Made by a program: the position numbers and the translations under genes. The notes under the pieces are model-generated. The model was not told the DNA's origin, made no database searches, and was given only the letters and a program-made list of their open reading frames with translations. From assembly GCA_029881255.1 (NCBI GenBank), contig JAOUMY010000007.1, forward strand, positions 1-64,000: a stretch of DNA of 64,000 nt, in the 5' to 3' direction. Positions 27,360-36,059 of this stretch are shown one piece after another; positions within the stretch are counted from its first letter, which is position 1, and every line of letters starts with the position of its first letter. The stretch comes from Gammaproteobacteria bacterium. GTDB taxonomy: Bacteria; Pseudomonadota; Gammaproteobacteria; S012-40.

Positions 27360-28387
27360 TGCGAATTGGAATCGTCAATGATGTGCCATTAGTTTCTGAA
27401 GGATTACGCAGGGTATTAATGCGTCATACGGAATTCGATGTCGCGTGGCTAGCCTGTGACGGTCAGGAAGCCGTAGATAAATCAGGCATGGATCTGCCAG
27501 ATGTCATTTTAATGGATTTAATCATGCCGGTAATGGACGGGGTGGAGGCTACACGGCAAATCATGCAGAACAATCCCTGTCCGATACTGATTGTTACCGC
27601 CTCAGTTGATGAGAATATTGCGATGGTATTCGACGCGATGAGTCACGGTGCGCTCGACGTTGTTACCACGCCTTTAGCCTGTACCGGAGACCCGGATCTG
27701 GGTACAGACGAGTTTCTGACTAAGATCAAACTCGTGCATGCCGCGGCTATGGCGACTACAACTCAGTTAACATCCAAGCGCGCGCAGAGTGCCAGTATGG
27801 ATGCGTGTATGGAGGCCACCGGCCTGGTGGCAATAGGCGCTTCTTCTGGCGGCCCACAGGCGATTTTGAATGTATTAAATAGAATGTCGCGGAATTTGCC
27901 AGTCGCTATTGTTGTCGTACAACATATGGACGAAAAATTTGTCCCCAGCTTTATAGAGTGGCTACGTCAGCAACTGGGTCGGCCAGTACAGCGGGCTGTG
28001 GAAGGGAGTAAACTCTGTCAGGGGCGAATTTACGTTGCAGTGACCTCGGATCATTTGGTGCTTAATCAGGACCGGCACCTGGCGTATACCACTTTGCCGC
28101 TAGACTATCCTTATCGACCTTCTGTCGATATTTGGTTAAACAGCGTGGTGGAAAACTGGAAGCGCCCCGCGTGTGGTGTATTGCTGACCGGTATGGGAAG
28201 TGATGGTGCCACGGGATTGAGAAACATGCGGGAGAATGGTTATTACACCATTACGCAGGATAGGCAGACCAGCACGGTTTATGGAATGCCCGGTGCTGCG
28301 CGAGCACTTGACGCAGCAATAGAAGAATTACCGCTGGAACAAATCGGTCCAGCGGTCGAACGTTATATGGCAGCAAGAGTTAGATAA
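27359..28387 (+). CDS. wspF: WspF-like CheB methylesterase response regulator
   Basis: From the ATG at 27359, which overlaps the wspE stop (TAATG), the protein is 342 aa. It has a receiver domain with phospho-acceptor Asp in 'LMDLIMPVMDG' and a methylesterase domain with nucleophile Ser162 in 'GASSGG', His in 'VQHMDEKF' and Asp in 'GMGSDGATG'. It should remove methyl groups or deamidate receptor glutamates to reset WspA; loss of WspF in Pseudomonas locks the pathway on. No methyltransferase partner is encoded in this operon. Longer in-frame starts back to 27272 lie inside wspE and lack homology. Confidence 0.92.
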   Translation: MRIGIVNDVPLVSEGLRRVLMRHTEFDVAWLACDGQEAVDKSGMDLPDVILMDLIMPVMDGVEATRQIMQNNPCPILIVTASVDENIAMVFDAMSHGALDVVTTPLACTGDPDLGTDEFLTKIKLVHAAAMATTTQLTSKRAQSASMDACMEATGLVAIGASSGGPQAILNVLNRMSRNLPVAIVVVQHMDEKFVPSFIEWLRQQLGRPVQRAVEGSKLCQGRIYVAVTSDHLVLNQDRHLAYTTLPLDYPYRPSVDIWLNSVVENWKRPACGVLLTGMGSDGATGLRNMRENGYYTITQDRQTSTVYGMPGAARALDAAIEELPLEQIGPAVERYMAARVR

Positions 28388-28401
28388 AGAGTATGGGTTG
28401 A

Positions 28402-29418
28402 ATGTCAGGCGAAATTCAAAAGACACATGACGCACAGAAAACCATTGTGATGCTGGTAGACGATCAGTCTATTGTTGCGGAAGCTGTGCGTCGTATGCTG
28501 GCCGACGACCCGGAGATCGAATTTCACTATTGTGATCAACCGACGCGGGCAATTGATTTCGCCACGGAGTTACGCCCTACTGTCATATTGCAGGATCTGG
28601 TTATGCCTGATCTCGACGGTATTTCTCTGGTACGACACTATCGCTCAAATTCTGTAACAGCAAATGTGCCGGTCATAGTTTTATCGACCAAGGAAAATCC
28701 GAAGGATAAAAGCCTGGCCTTTAGCGTGGGGGCAAATGATTACCTGGTTAAACTTCCGGACAAAATAGAATTGATCGCGCGAGTGAAAGCGCATTCACGC
28801 AGCTATCTCACACAATTGGAGCGTGACGAAGCATATCGTCAGTTACAGGAATTGCAGGCTCAGTTGGAAGAGAGTAACGCGACTCTGCAATTGCTTTCCT
28901 GCCTGGATGGTTTGACAGGAATTGCCAATCGTCGTCGATTCGACGAGTTTATGAAAAATGAATGGAAGCGTGCACGTCGCGAACAATCCGTATTGTCGAT
29001 GATCTTGGTCGACGTGGATATGTTTAAGGCATATAACGATAACTACGGCCATCAACAGGGTGACGATACCTTGAAAAGAGTCGCCAACACACTAAGCGCG
29101 GTGCTCAATCGCCCGGCGGACTTGCTGGCGCGTTATGGTGGAGAAGAGTTCGTCGTCGTCTTACCTGACACCGATCTGGACGGCGCATACAAAATGGCTG
29201 AGCGTTTTCGTGGTAATGTGATGGACCTTAACATTCCACATGACTATTCAACCCAGAAAATTGTGACGATAAGCGCAGGTATTGCGGCGTGCAAGCCGTC
29301 TGAAAAAGAGAATACACCTGAACGACTACTCGAAAAAGCAGACAAGGCTCTGTATGCGGCAAAGGAACAGGGAAGAAATCGGATAGTTTCTTACAACGAT
29401 TTGAACAAGAAGAAATAG
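28402..29418 (+). CDS. wspR: WspR-like REC-GGDEF diguanylate cyclase
   Basis: This 338-aa protein makes c-di-GMP from two GTP. The receiver domain has 'MLVDDQ', phospho-acceptor Asp65 in 'ILQDLVMPDLDG', and 'VLSTKE' and 'YLVKLPD'. A coiled linker leads to a GGDEF domain with active site GGEEF (246-250) and an intact inhibitory I-site R-P-A-D (237-240) five residues upstream. Sequence along the whole length, including 'DYLVKLPD' and 'KAYNDNYGHQQGDD', matches Pseudomonas WspR. It closes the operon, 15 bases after wspF, and is the predicted output of the cluster. Confidence 0.94.
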   Translation: MSGEIQKTHDAQKTIVMLVDDQSIVAEAVRRMLADDPEIEFHYCDQPTRAIDFATELRPTVILQDLVMPDLDGISLVRHYRSNSVTANVPVIVLSTKENPKDKSLAFSVGANDYLVKLPDKIELIARVKAHSRSYLTQLERDEAYRQLQELQAQLEESNATLQLLSCLDGLTGIANRRRFDEFMKNEWKRARREQSVLSMILVDVDMFKAYNDNYGHQQGDDTLKRVANTLSAVLNRPADLLARYGGEEFVVVLPDTDLDGAYKMAERFRGNVMDLNIPHDYSTQKIVTISAGIAACKPSEKENTPERLLEKADKALYAAKEQGRNRIVSYNDLNKKK

Positions 29419-29446
29419 GACACAAATTCTGAAGTTGTAAAATTTA

Positions 29447-30670
29447 TTAGTTTTTCTTTAGTTTAAACTGATTAATCAGCGTTTTGAGCTCGCTAGTCAT
29501 GTTCGACAGCTGGTGGGATTTTTCCAGGGATGAACTGGCATCGTTGACTACCTTTTTAGCCATATCAGATATTTCGTGAGTGATATCACTCAAACTCTCA
29601 TTCGATTGACGATGTATTTGAGATGCACTTTCGATACGCCGGTTTAGTACGGCAATTTTCTCGATCTCGCTCATCATCGCAATCAGATCTTTTGCCACCG
29701 AAGAAACGGTTTCCGAATTCTCATGTGCAAGCATCTTGGCGTTCTCCATCGAGCTTACCGCGACATTGGATTTACTTAGTAGTTGATCGATTATATTTTT
29801 GATTTCGGTTGTGGATTCATGTGTGCGTGATGCCAGGGTACGTACTTCATCGGCGACTACGGCAAAGCCTCTGCCTTGTTCTCCAGCGCGTGCGGCTTCG
29901 ATAGCGGCATTTAGCGCAAGTAAATTGGTTTGTTCTGCGATATCGCTAATGACGTTGATGACTAGTCCTACTTCATTGCTCTGTTGCGCCAGAGCCTCGA
30001 TGCTGTCAGCTACTCGGGTAATCTCTTCCGAGAGTTGCGTGATAGAACGGGTTGTTTGTTCCAGATGATGGCTGCCTTGACTGGCTTTTTCCTCGGTCGT
30101 GTTGGCGTTTTCCGAAGCGGCAACCGCATTTTCGTTGATTTCAACAATACCGCGTAGCATTTCCTGTATTGAGTGGTTGGTAACCTTGCTCTTCTCAAGT
30201 TGCTGACTGGCGCTATTTTGTGTTGTGCGGGCCAGATTCGATACCGCATCTGTTGTTTCCGCTACACTAGCCGTCTGTTTCTGAATCTTGCCGATAATTT
30301 CGCGAAAGGTTTCCTGCATGGTATTGGTGCTTTCGGCCAGATCTCCAATCAGATCATCGTATTTAAAGTCGCAGCTTTGTGTGAGATCTTTTCGACCAAT
30401 GGCTTGTGAGATGCTTCTGATTTCGCGTAATGGCGAGAGCAGGATGCGGTTGACCAGATAGAAATTGACAATGCCAATGGTCACTCCCGCGAGTATGCAG
30501 CCGATAGTAAACCATACCAACATTCCAGGTTTCCATTCGACGAACATGGCGGCATAAAATGGAAAAACAGCGCCCATGAACAATCCGAAGCCATAACACG
30601 CATACATAAGGCGCGCGAGCAGACTTTTTCTAGGGTTGCGAAGAAGAATCCAACTGCGACTTTGTTTCAC
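29447..30670 (-). CDS. Methyl-accepting chemotaxis protein without a large sensor domain
   Basis: This 407-aa protein has two membrane helices separated by only a few residues (about 20-70), a HAMP domain and a full receptor signalling domain with the standard tip '[18 protein letters not shown]' and '[15 protein letters not shown]'. With almost no periplasmic loop, it may sense membrane state or an intracellular cue. It converges on the wsp-like operon with 28 bases between stops. It ends '[10 protein letters not shown]', with no CheR-docking pentapeptide. Confidence 0.93.
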   Translation of the reverse strand: MKQSRSWILLRNPRKSLLARLMYACYGFGLFMGAVFPFYAAMFVEWKPGMLVWFTIGCILAGVTIGIVNFYLVNRILLSPLREIRSISQAIGRKDLTQSCDFKYDDLIGDLAESTNTMQETFREIIGKIQKQTASVAETTDAVSNLARTTQNSASQQLEKSKVTNHSIQEMLRGIVEINENAVAASENANTTEEKASQGSHHLEQTTRSITQLSEEITRVADSIEALAQQSNEVGLVINVISDIAEQTNLLALNAAIEAARAGEQGRGFAVVADEVRTLASRTHESTTEIKNIIDQLLSKSNVAVSSMENAKMLAHENSETVSSVAKDLIAMMSEIEKIAVLNRRIESASQIHRQSNESLSDITHEISDMAKKVVNDASSSLEKSHQLSNMTSELKTLINQFKLKKN

Positions 30671-30769
30671 GTCTATTCAGGTGTCTATCCGTTATTCATC
30701 AAGATATAACGACAAAAGAGGCCCTGATTTTGAGTGTTTTTAACGAATTTAATATGAGAGACAGTGCGG

Positions 30770-32029
30770 TTATAAGTCTGGCGGCATAATTCGCGCAGTT
30801 TTAACCATGTTTTCAGAGGTCTGCATGATTTCGATGGCATATTCGTTAATCTTGACGCTTATTCCTGCTTCCGGAATGCTTTCCAAATATTCCACCACCA
30901 CACCGTTTAATGTTTTTGGTCCGTCTTGAGGAAGATCCCATTGCATCACACGATTTAGTTCACGGATATAGGTGCTGCCATCGACGAGAAAACTCCCGTC
31001 CTCCTGGGGATGGATTTCCTTGATGAGTGCTGACGGGTCGCTGGTAAACTCACCGACGATTTCCTCAAGAATATCTACGAGTGTAACCAGGCCCTGAATG
31101 TCACCATACTCGTTAACTACCAGACCAATTCGGCGTTGCTGGCGTTGAAAATTAAGCAACTGTGTATTGAGTGGCGTGGCTTCCGGAATAAAATACGGCT
31201 CTCGCATGTTGGCCTCAATCGCCTGTTTCGAAAACTCTTCCTGAGCCATCAAATGCATGACGTGCCGAATATGGAGAATTCCTTCGATATTGTCTATATC
31301 ACCACGGTATACCGGCAGACGGGTATGCTGACTGTGAGTGAGTTGTTCTTTTATATCTGCCCAATCGTCTTCGAGGTCGATTCCCTGCACTTCATTACGT
31401 GGAATCATGATGTCTTCGACAGTCACTTTTTCGAGGTCCAGTATGCTCAGCAACATTGACTGATGTCGTTTTGGAATCAATGCGCCGGCCTCATTTACGA
31501 CAGTGCGCAATTCTTCCGTACTCAAGTGATGGCTGTTCGCGCCTTCGACATCGACGCCTAACAAACGCAGCAAGGAATTGGCTATGCCATTGACCACCCA
31601 TACCAGGGGATAAAGTATTTTCAGTAGTGGAATAAAGATAAAAGCCGCAGGAAAGGCGATGCGCTCTGGATGCAAAGCGGCCAGCGTTTTAGGCGCGACT
31701 TCCGCAAAAATCAAAATGACAAGTGTTAATAGGCCCGCCGCGATGGCGATGGCAGTTTCCCCACCTAAACGCAAGGCGATGATAGTGGTTAATGATGAGG
31801 CGAGGATGTTAACAAAATTATTGCCAAGCAGAATGAGGCCAATCAGGCGGTCAGGACGCTCGAGTAAGCGGTTCGCTCGAATAGCGCCCTTGTGCTTGAT
31901 CTGCAGCAGATGTCTCAGCCGATAACGATTTAACGTCATCAAGCCTGTCTCTGATCCCGAGAAAAAGGCGGACAATATTAAGAGAAAAATCAGTGAGCCA
32001 AACAGCGCACTTAAAGGAATTTCATTCAA
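30770..32029 (-). CDS. corB: CNNM/CorB-family transporter (YfjD)
   Basis: This 419-aa protein has the DUF21 membrane domain (three to four helices, starting 'LSAFFSGSETGLMTLNRYRL'), a tandem CBS pair ('TVEDIMIPRNEV', 'HTRLPVYRGDID') and a C-terminal CorC/HlyC domain ('FLVDGSTYIRELN'). CNNM and CorB proteins handle Mg2+ or Co2+ at the inner membrane. It lies on the same strand as ypjD, the frequent neighbour of corB in gammaproteobacteria, with 185 bp between. Confidence 0.92.
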   Translation of the reverse strand: MNEIPLSALFGSLIFLLILSAFFSGSETGLMTLNRYRLRHLLQIKHKGAIRANRLLERPDRLIGLILLGNNFVNILASSLTTIIALRLGGETAIAIAAGLLTLVILIFAEVAPKTLAALHPERIAFPAAFIFIPLLKILYPLVWVVNGIANSLLRLLGVDVEGANSHHLSTEELRTVVNEAGALIPKRHQSMLLSILDLEKVTVEDIMIPRNEVQGIDLEDDWADIKEQLTHSQHTRLPVYRGDIDNIEGILHIRHVMHLMAQEEFSKQAIEANMREPYFIPEATPLNTQLLNFQRQQRRIGLVVNEYGDIQGLVTLVDILEEIVGEFTSDPSALIKEIHPQEDGSFLVDGSTYIRELNRVMQWDLPQDGPKTLNGVVVEYLESIPEAGISVKINEYAIEIMQTSENMVKTARIMPPDL

Positions 32030-32214
32030 TGATGGCTAACCCCTTTAGCCTCGATAAGCGGAATCCAACCCGTATTACACGGGCCATTGTGGGCGCTGTC
32101 AATCCCGAATGACGTCGGTAACGTTTTAACCGAGATCAAATTTATCGACATTCTTCATGGAATAGTGCGTTGTTTTTTTTCAATAAATGTTAAGTTTTCC
32201 GTTATATTTGCCGT

Positions 32215-33015
32215 TTAACGCTTGAGCAGTATTTCGAGTACGTATTTACTGCCGAAGTAGGCGACCATTAGTGTGACAAAGCCGCTAATGGTCCAGCGTA
32301 CGGCAGTACGACCGCGCCAGCCGTGTTTCCAGCGCCCCCATAACAGGGTGGCAAACACTAGCCAGGCCACGACGGAAAGCACGGTTTTGTGCACGATGTG
32401 TTGAGCGAACATATCTTCAAGGTAGACAAAACCGCTGGCAAGAGACATGGTTTGTAGGGCGAAACCGATGCTGATCATTTGAAACAATAATGTTTCCATG
32501 GTTTCAAGTGCAGGGAGCGCACGGATAAAACCACCCGGATGGCGGTTATGGAGATTTCGCTCCTGGGTAGATAGCAGTATTGCCTGTACACAGGCTAGCC
32601 CAAGAAGGCTGTAGGCCAGTATGGAAAACAGGATGTGAATACTCAGGCCTCTCGCTTCATTCAGCACAATATGTGTTGTCGGAACGGTGGTATGTATAGA
32701 CAATACGATGGCTGTTACGGGAAAGATAATGATGCCAAGCGCTTCGATAGGTTTGTTCATCATCGCGATTAACAGTAGACTTGCGACGAACCAGACAGCA
32801 ACGGAACTTATGTTGGTAAATCCAAGGTTGAGACCGGCTTCGGTCACTACGGTAGCGTATAAGGCCCAAGCGTGAAGCAACAGTGCGACGAAGGTACACA
32901 GAAGTACAATGCTTTTACCTGGTGCGGCGGCGAGGTCAGGTCTAAGACGACGCAGCAGTATAACGGATGAAAGCAGATAACAAAGTATGGATAGCGCACT
33001 AACAAAAGTAAGCAT
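32215..33015 (-). CDS. ypjD: YpjD/CcsA-like inner-membrane protein
   Basis: From the ATG at 33015 the protein is 266 aa, the usual length of YpjD, with eight predicted membrane helices. It resembles the CcsA/CcmC/HemX cytochrome c assembly family: 'HILFSILAYSLLGLACVQA' with a conserved His, 'SGFVYLEDMFAQHIVHKTVLS' with paired His, and Trp-rich segments. Family members handle haem; the role of YpjD itself is not established. Upstream in-frame codons to 33099 overlap the divergent gene's promoter and have no homology, so I reject that longer start. Confidence 0.88.
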   Translation of the reverse strand: MLTFVSALSILCYLLSSVILLRRLRPDLAAAPGKSIVLLCTFVALLLHAWALYATVVTEAGLNLGFTNISSVAVWFVASLLLIAMMNKPIEALGIIIFPVTAIVLSIHTTVPTTHIVLNEARGLSIHILFSILAYSLLGLACVQAILLSTQERNLHNRHPGGFIRALPALETMETLLFQMISIGFALQTMSLASGFVYLEDMFAQHIVHKTVLSVVAWLVFATLLWGRWKHGWRGRTAVRWTISGFVTLMVAYFGSKYVLEILLKR

Positions 33016-33139
33016 TGTAAACGGGGCTCCGAGGAAACTCAGGCGAATAATGGCACAACCCCCGGCGCCATTGAAGGGGTAAGTTGGCAAAAATGGCAAA
33101 CTTTTTCAGGACGAGTAAAGAGAGCAGGTTCAGAACAAT

Positions 33140-33904
33140 ATGAAGATTCGGGTCCTAGGATGTAGCGGCGGTATCGGTGCAGGTCTTCGAACCACGTCAA
33201 TTTTGATTGACGATGACATTCTGATCGATGCGGGTACTGGCGTCGGTGATTTATCGCTGGATGAGATGAGTCGCATACGACATGTGTTTCTGACGCATTC
33301 ACACATGGACCATATCACTGCACTTCCTTTGATGATCGACAGCATATTTGAACGTATCAATGATCCTATCAACGTGTACACGCAGCCTGAAACCGCCAAG
33401 GCGATCAAGGAACATGTTTTCAATTGGATGATCTGGCCAGATTTTACAGTTTTACCTACAGAAGAAAATCCAGTGCTGAATTTTCACTCGATGGTGCCAG
33501 GTGAAACGATCGAGATAAAGAAGCGCGTCATTGAAATGATTGCTGTCAATCACAACATTCCTGCCGCAGGTTATCGCGTACAGGGAGAGAATGGCGCGTT
33601 CGCGTTCAGTGGAGACACAACAACCAATGACTCATTCTGGGAAGCGCTTAACAAACACGGATCATTAGAATTACTGTTTGTGGAAACGGCGTTTACCAAT
33701 CGACAACGAAATCTCGCGCAAATTGCCCATCACTATTGTTCCTCGTTATTGGCTAATGACCTGAACAAGCTGAAGCATCGCCCCGATGTCTATCTCACGC
33801 ATCTGAAACCAGGCGAGGAAATTGCCATACTCTCGGAAATGCGCGTGGCGGTACAACAGTTCGCCCTTAAAACCTTGGTCGGGGGCGAGGTTTTTACGTT
33901 ATAA
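33140..33904 (+). CDS. Metallo-beta-lactamase-fold hydrolase (class II cyclic phosphodiesterase-like)
   Basis: This 254-aa protein has the MBL metal site 'THSHMDH', a second His in 'AVNHNIPAAGYRV', Asp in 'FSGDTTTND' and a terminal His in 'LTHLKPGEE'. The N-terminal 'MKIRVLGCSGGIGAG' and general layout resemble class II cAMP phosphodiesterases and related hydrolases. A nucleotide phosphodiester substrate is plausible but not shown. It lies 42 bases before ffh on the same strand. Confidence 0.88.
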   Translation: MKIRVLGCSGGIGAGLRTTSILIDDDILIDAGTGVGDLSLDEMSRIRHVFLTHSHMDHITALPLMIDSIFERINDPINVYTQPETAKAIKEHVFNWMIWPDFTVLPTEENPVLNFHSMVPGETIEIKKRVIEMIAVNHNIPAAGYRVQGENGAFAFSGDTTTNDSFWEALNKHGSLELLFVETAFTNRQRNLAQIAHHYCSSLLANDLNKLKHRPDVYLTHLKPGEEIAILSEMRVAVQQFALKTLVGGEVFTL

Positions 33905-33946
33905 TCCCAGGCCCTGTTTTCGCAATTATTCCGACAAGGCCGACCC

Positions 33947-35308
33947 ATGCTCGAAAATCTCACCGATCGCTTTGCCCAGTCTCTACGAGCCATTCGTGGT
34001 CAGGCACGCATTACCGAAGACAATATCAAGGATACCCTGCGAGAAGTACGCATGGCGCTACTGGAAGCCGATGTAGCCTTGCCTGTGGTGCGGGAATTTG
34101 TTAATCGCGTCAAAGAGCGGGCGGTTGGCCAGGAAGTCATCAAGAGCATCTCCCCCGGCCAGGCCTTTGTCAAAGTCGTCAATGATGAACTTATCCATGT
34201 CATGGGTGAGGCGAATGAGGAGCTAAATCTTAGCGTACAACCCCCCGCCGTGATTCTGATGGCAGGACTCCAGGGGGCGGGTAAAACGACAACTGTCGCC
34301 AAACTGGCCCGTTGGCTAAAAGAGAAAAAAAACAAGACCGTGCTGGTGACCAGTGCGGACATTTATCGGCCCGCAGCAATCAAGCAGCTCGAGACCGTCG
34401 CCGCCGAAGTCGGTGCGCTGTTCCATCCCAGTAATGAAAAGCAAGACCCTGTTGATATTGCCAAGGGTGCGATAGACGCTGCGCGCAAGAAATTCGCCGA
34501 TGTCGTCATTGTCGATACGGCGGGTCGCCTGCATGTGGATGAGGAAATGATGGCCGAGATTCGGCGTCTGCATGGAGCCATCAATCCGGTAGAAACCTTA
34601 TTCGTCGTCGATTCCATGACAGGTCAGGACGCAGCCAATACTGCCAAGGCCTTTGGTGACGCCCTGCCCCTGACGGGTGTGGTGCTAACCAAGACCGATG
34701 GTGATGCCCGCGGCGGTGCTGCTCTGTCGGTAAGACAGATTACGGGTAAGCCGATCAAGTTTATCGGTGTTGGTGAAAAGACTACAGCTCTCCAGCCGTT
34801 TCACCCTGAACGTATTGCCTCTCGAATTCTTGGCATGGGCGACGTGCTCACCCTGGTAGAAGAGGCCGAGTCCAAGCTCGACAAAAACGAGGCCGCGCGC
34901 CTCGCGGGCAAGCTTCAGCGAGGGCAGGGGTTCGATCTAAACGATTTCCTCAGCCAGGTCCAGCAGATGAACAAGCTCGGCGGTATTGCCAACCTGATGG
35001 ATAAGTTGCCGGGCATGGGGCAGCTCTCCGATGAGGTGAAGAGCAAGGTAAACGATAAGCAAATCAAACAGGTTGAAGCGATCATCCTGTCCATGACCCC
35101 TCAGGAACGTTCCCGTCCGGATGTCATACGCGGCTCACGCAAGCGTCGTATCGCTAATGGCTCCGGTACCCAAATTCAGGATGTAAATCGCCTACTCAAG
35201 CAGTTTACCCAGATGCAGAAGATGATGAAGAAGATGGGCAAGAAGGGTGGCATGATGAAGATGATGAAACAACTCAAGGGCGGTATGCCTAACGGGATGC
35301 CCTTTTAG
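33947..35308 (+). CDS. ffh: Signal recognition particle GTPase Ffh
   Basis: Ffh binds signal sequences of nascent membrane proteins and, with 4.5S RNA and FtsY, targets ribosomes to the inner membrane. The 453-aa protein has the N domain, the GTPase G domain ('GLQGAGKTTTVAKLA', 'DIYRPAAI', 'VIVDTAGRL', 'TKTDGDARGG') and the Met-rich M domain ('MKKMGKKGGMMKMMKQ'). The length matches the family. In most relatives rpsP follows directly; here three unrelated genes intervene. Confidence 0.97.
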   Translation: MLENLTDRFAQSLRAIRGQARITEDNIKDTLREVRMALLEADVALPVVREFVNRVKERAVGQEVIKSISPGQAFVKVVNDELIHVMGEANEELNLSVQPPAVILMAGLQGAGKTTTVAKLARWLKEKKNKTVLVTSADIYRPAAIKQLETVAAEVGALFHPSNEKQDPVDIAKGAIDAARKKFADVVIVDTAGRLHVDEEMMAEIRRLHGAINPVETLFVVDSMTGQDAANTAKAFGDALPLTGVVLTKTDGDARGGAALSVRQITGKPIKFIGVGEKTTALQPFHPERIASRILGMGDVLTLVEEAESKLDKNEAARLAGKLQRGQGFDLNDFLSQVQQMNKLGGIANLMDKLPGMGQLSDEVKSKVNDKQIKQVEAIILSMTPQERSRPDVIRGSRKRRIANGSGTQIQDVNRLLKQFTQMQKMMKKMGKKGGMMKMMKQLKGGMPNGMPF

Positions 35309-35358
35309 CGCAACAAGGTTTTGCAGCCCCATCCAACCTAGAATTAAAAGGATTTAAT

Positions 35359-35994
35359 ATGCCGGTTTTCACTTTAGATCAGTGGAAGTCTCACCAAATG
35401 AAGGACTATACACAGCACTTGGCGATGAATTGCGGGGGAACGGCGGCGACGTTTGCGATATATGGCTTGGTGGAGAACGTGCCGGAGTCTGCCATTCGTA
35501 AATTGCTCATTCAGGAAAGCGTGCCCGGCAAGAAACTCGAGACGCTGATTAACCAGGCAGGTAAGGATAATATCCGTGCATCCAGTCCTGAGCGAGTCAA
35601 AACCGCCAACTATGGGGATGTCAATCCACATGAGCTAGGTGGATTGAGTTCTGAGGTATTGGAAGACATATATAAGGATATGTTGACGACTAATGGGTAT
35701 CGCTGCGTTATACAGTCCTGCCATGTCAGCAAGAAGAAAGAGAGTTCCAATTGGTACAAGGATCCTCATTGGCAGACCTGGTATTTGTCTAAGAATGGCG
35801 AATTACGATCCTATAACGCCTGGCCTTATTGGACAGCGGCGACGATTAAAAACACCTTTGTCGGTACGCCAGTAGGTTTTATCGCAGTTAGTGGTCCACG
35901 AATTCGGGAGCAAGCGGTATTTCAAGCTATTCCACCGAGATCAGGGAATATAGAAGGACAGAAGAGTCGCTTTGATCAGCGAATCCGTCAATAA
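35359..35994 (+). CDS. Conserved-looking hypothetical protein with an NCGG motif
   Basis: This 211-aa protein is not recognised. It has no signal peptide or membrane helix. An N-terminal 'MNCGGTAATFAIYGLV' (Cys near residue 25 at a helix start), a later Cys pair around 'VIQSCHVSKKK', and 'DPHWQTWYLSKNGEL' with a His before a beta hairpin together recall papain-like or peptidase-like cysteine hydrolases. That is inference from motif order only. RBS AAAGGA precedes the ATG. It sits 50 bases after ffh and converges on the sensor kinase gene. Confidence 0.7.
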   Translation: MPVFTLDQWKSHQMKDYTQHLAMNCGGTAATFAIYGLVENVPESAIRKLLIQESVPGKKLETLINQAGKDNIRASSPERVKTANYGDVNPHELGGLSSEVLEDIYKDMLTTNGYRCVIQSCHVSKKKESSNWYKDPHWQTWYLSKNGELRSYNAWPYWTAATIKNTFVGTPVGFIAVSGPRIREQAVFQAIPPRSGNIEGQKSRFDQRIRQ

Positions 35995-36059
35995 CCACTT
36001 ATCTGAAAAAACTTACCCGGAAGATACGAAATCTTACCTTGACGGACTTATTCACGTCG

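Noticed and set aside
22403-29418. A motility chemotaxis operon
   Set aside because: It has no CheY, CheZ or CheR, and the output protein is a REC-GGDEF cyclase matching WspR.
33016-33099. Longer N terminus for the YpjD-like protein
   Set aside because: It runs into the divergent promoter region and has no homology; the ATG at 33015 gives the normal family length.
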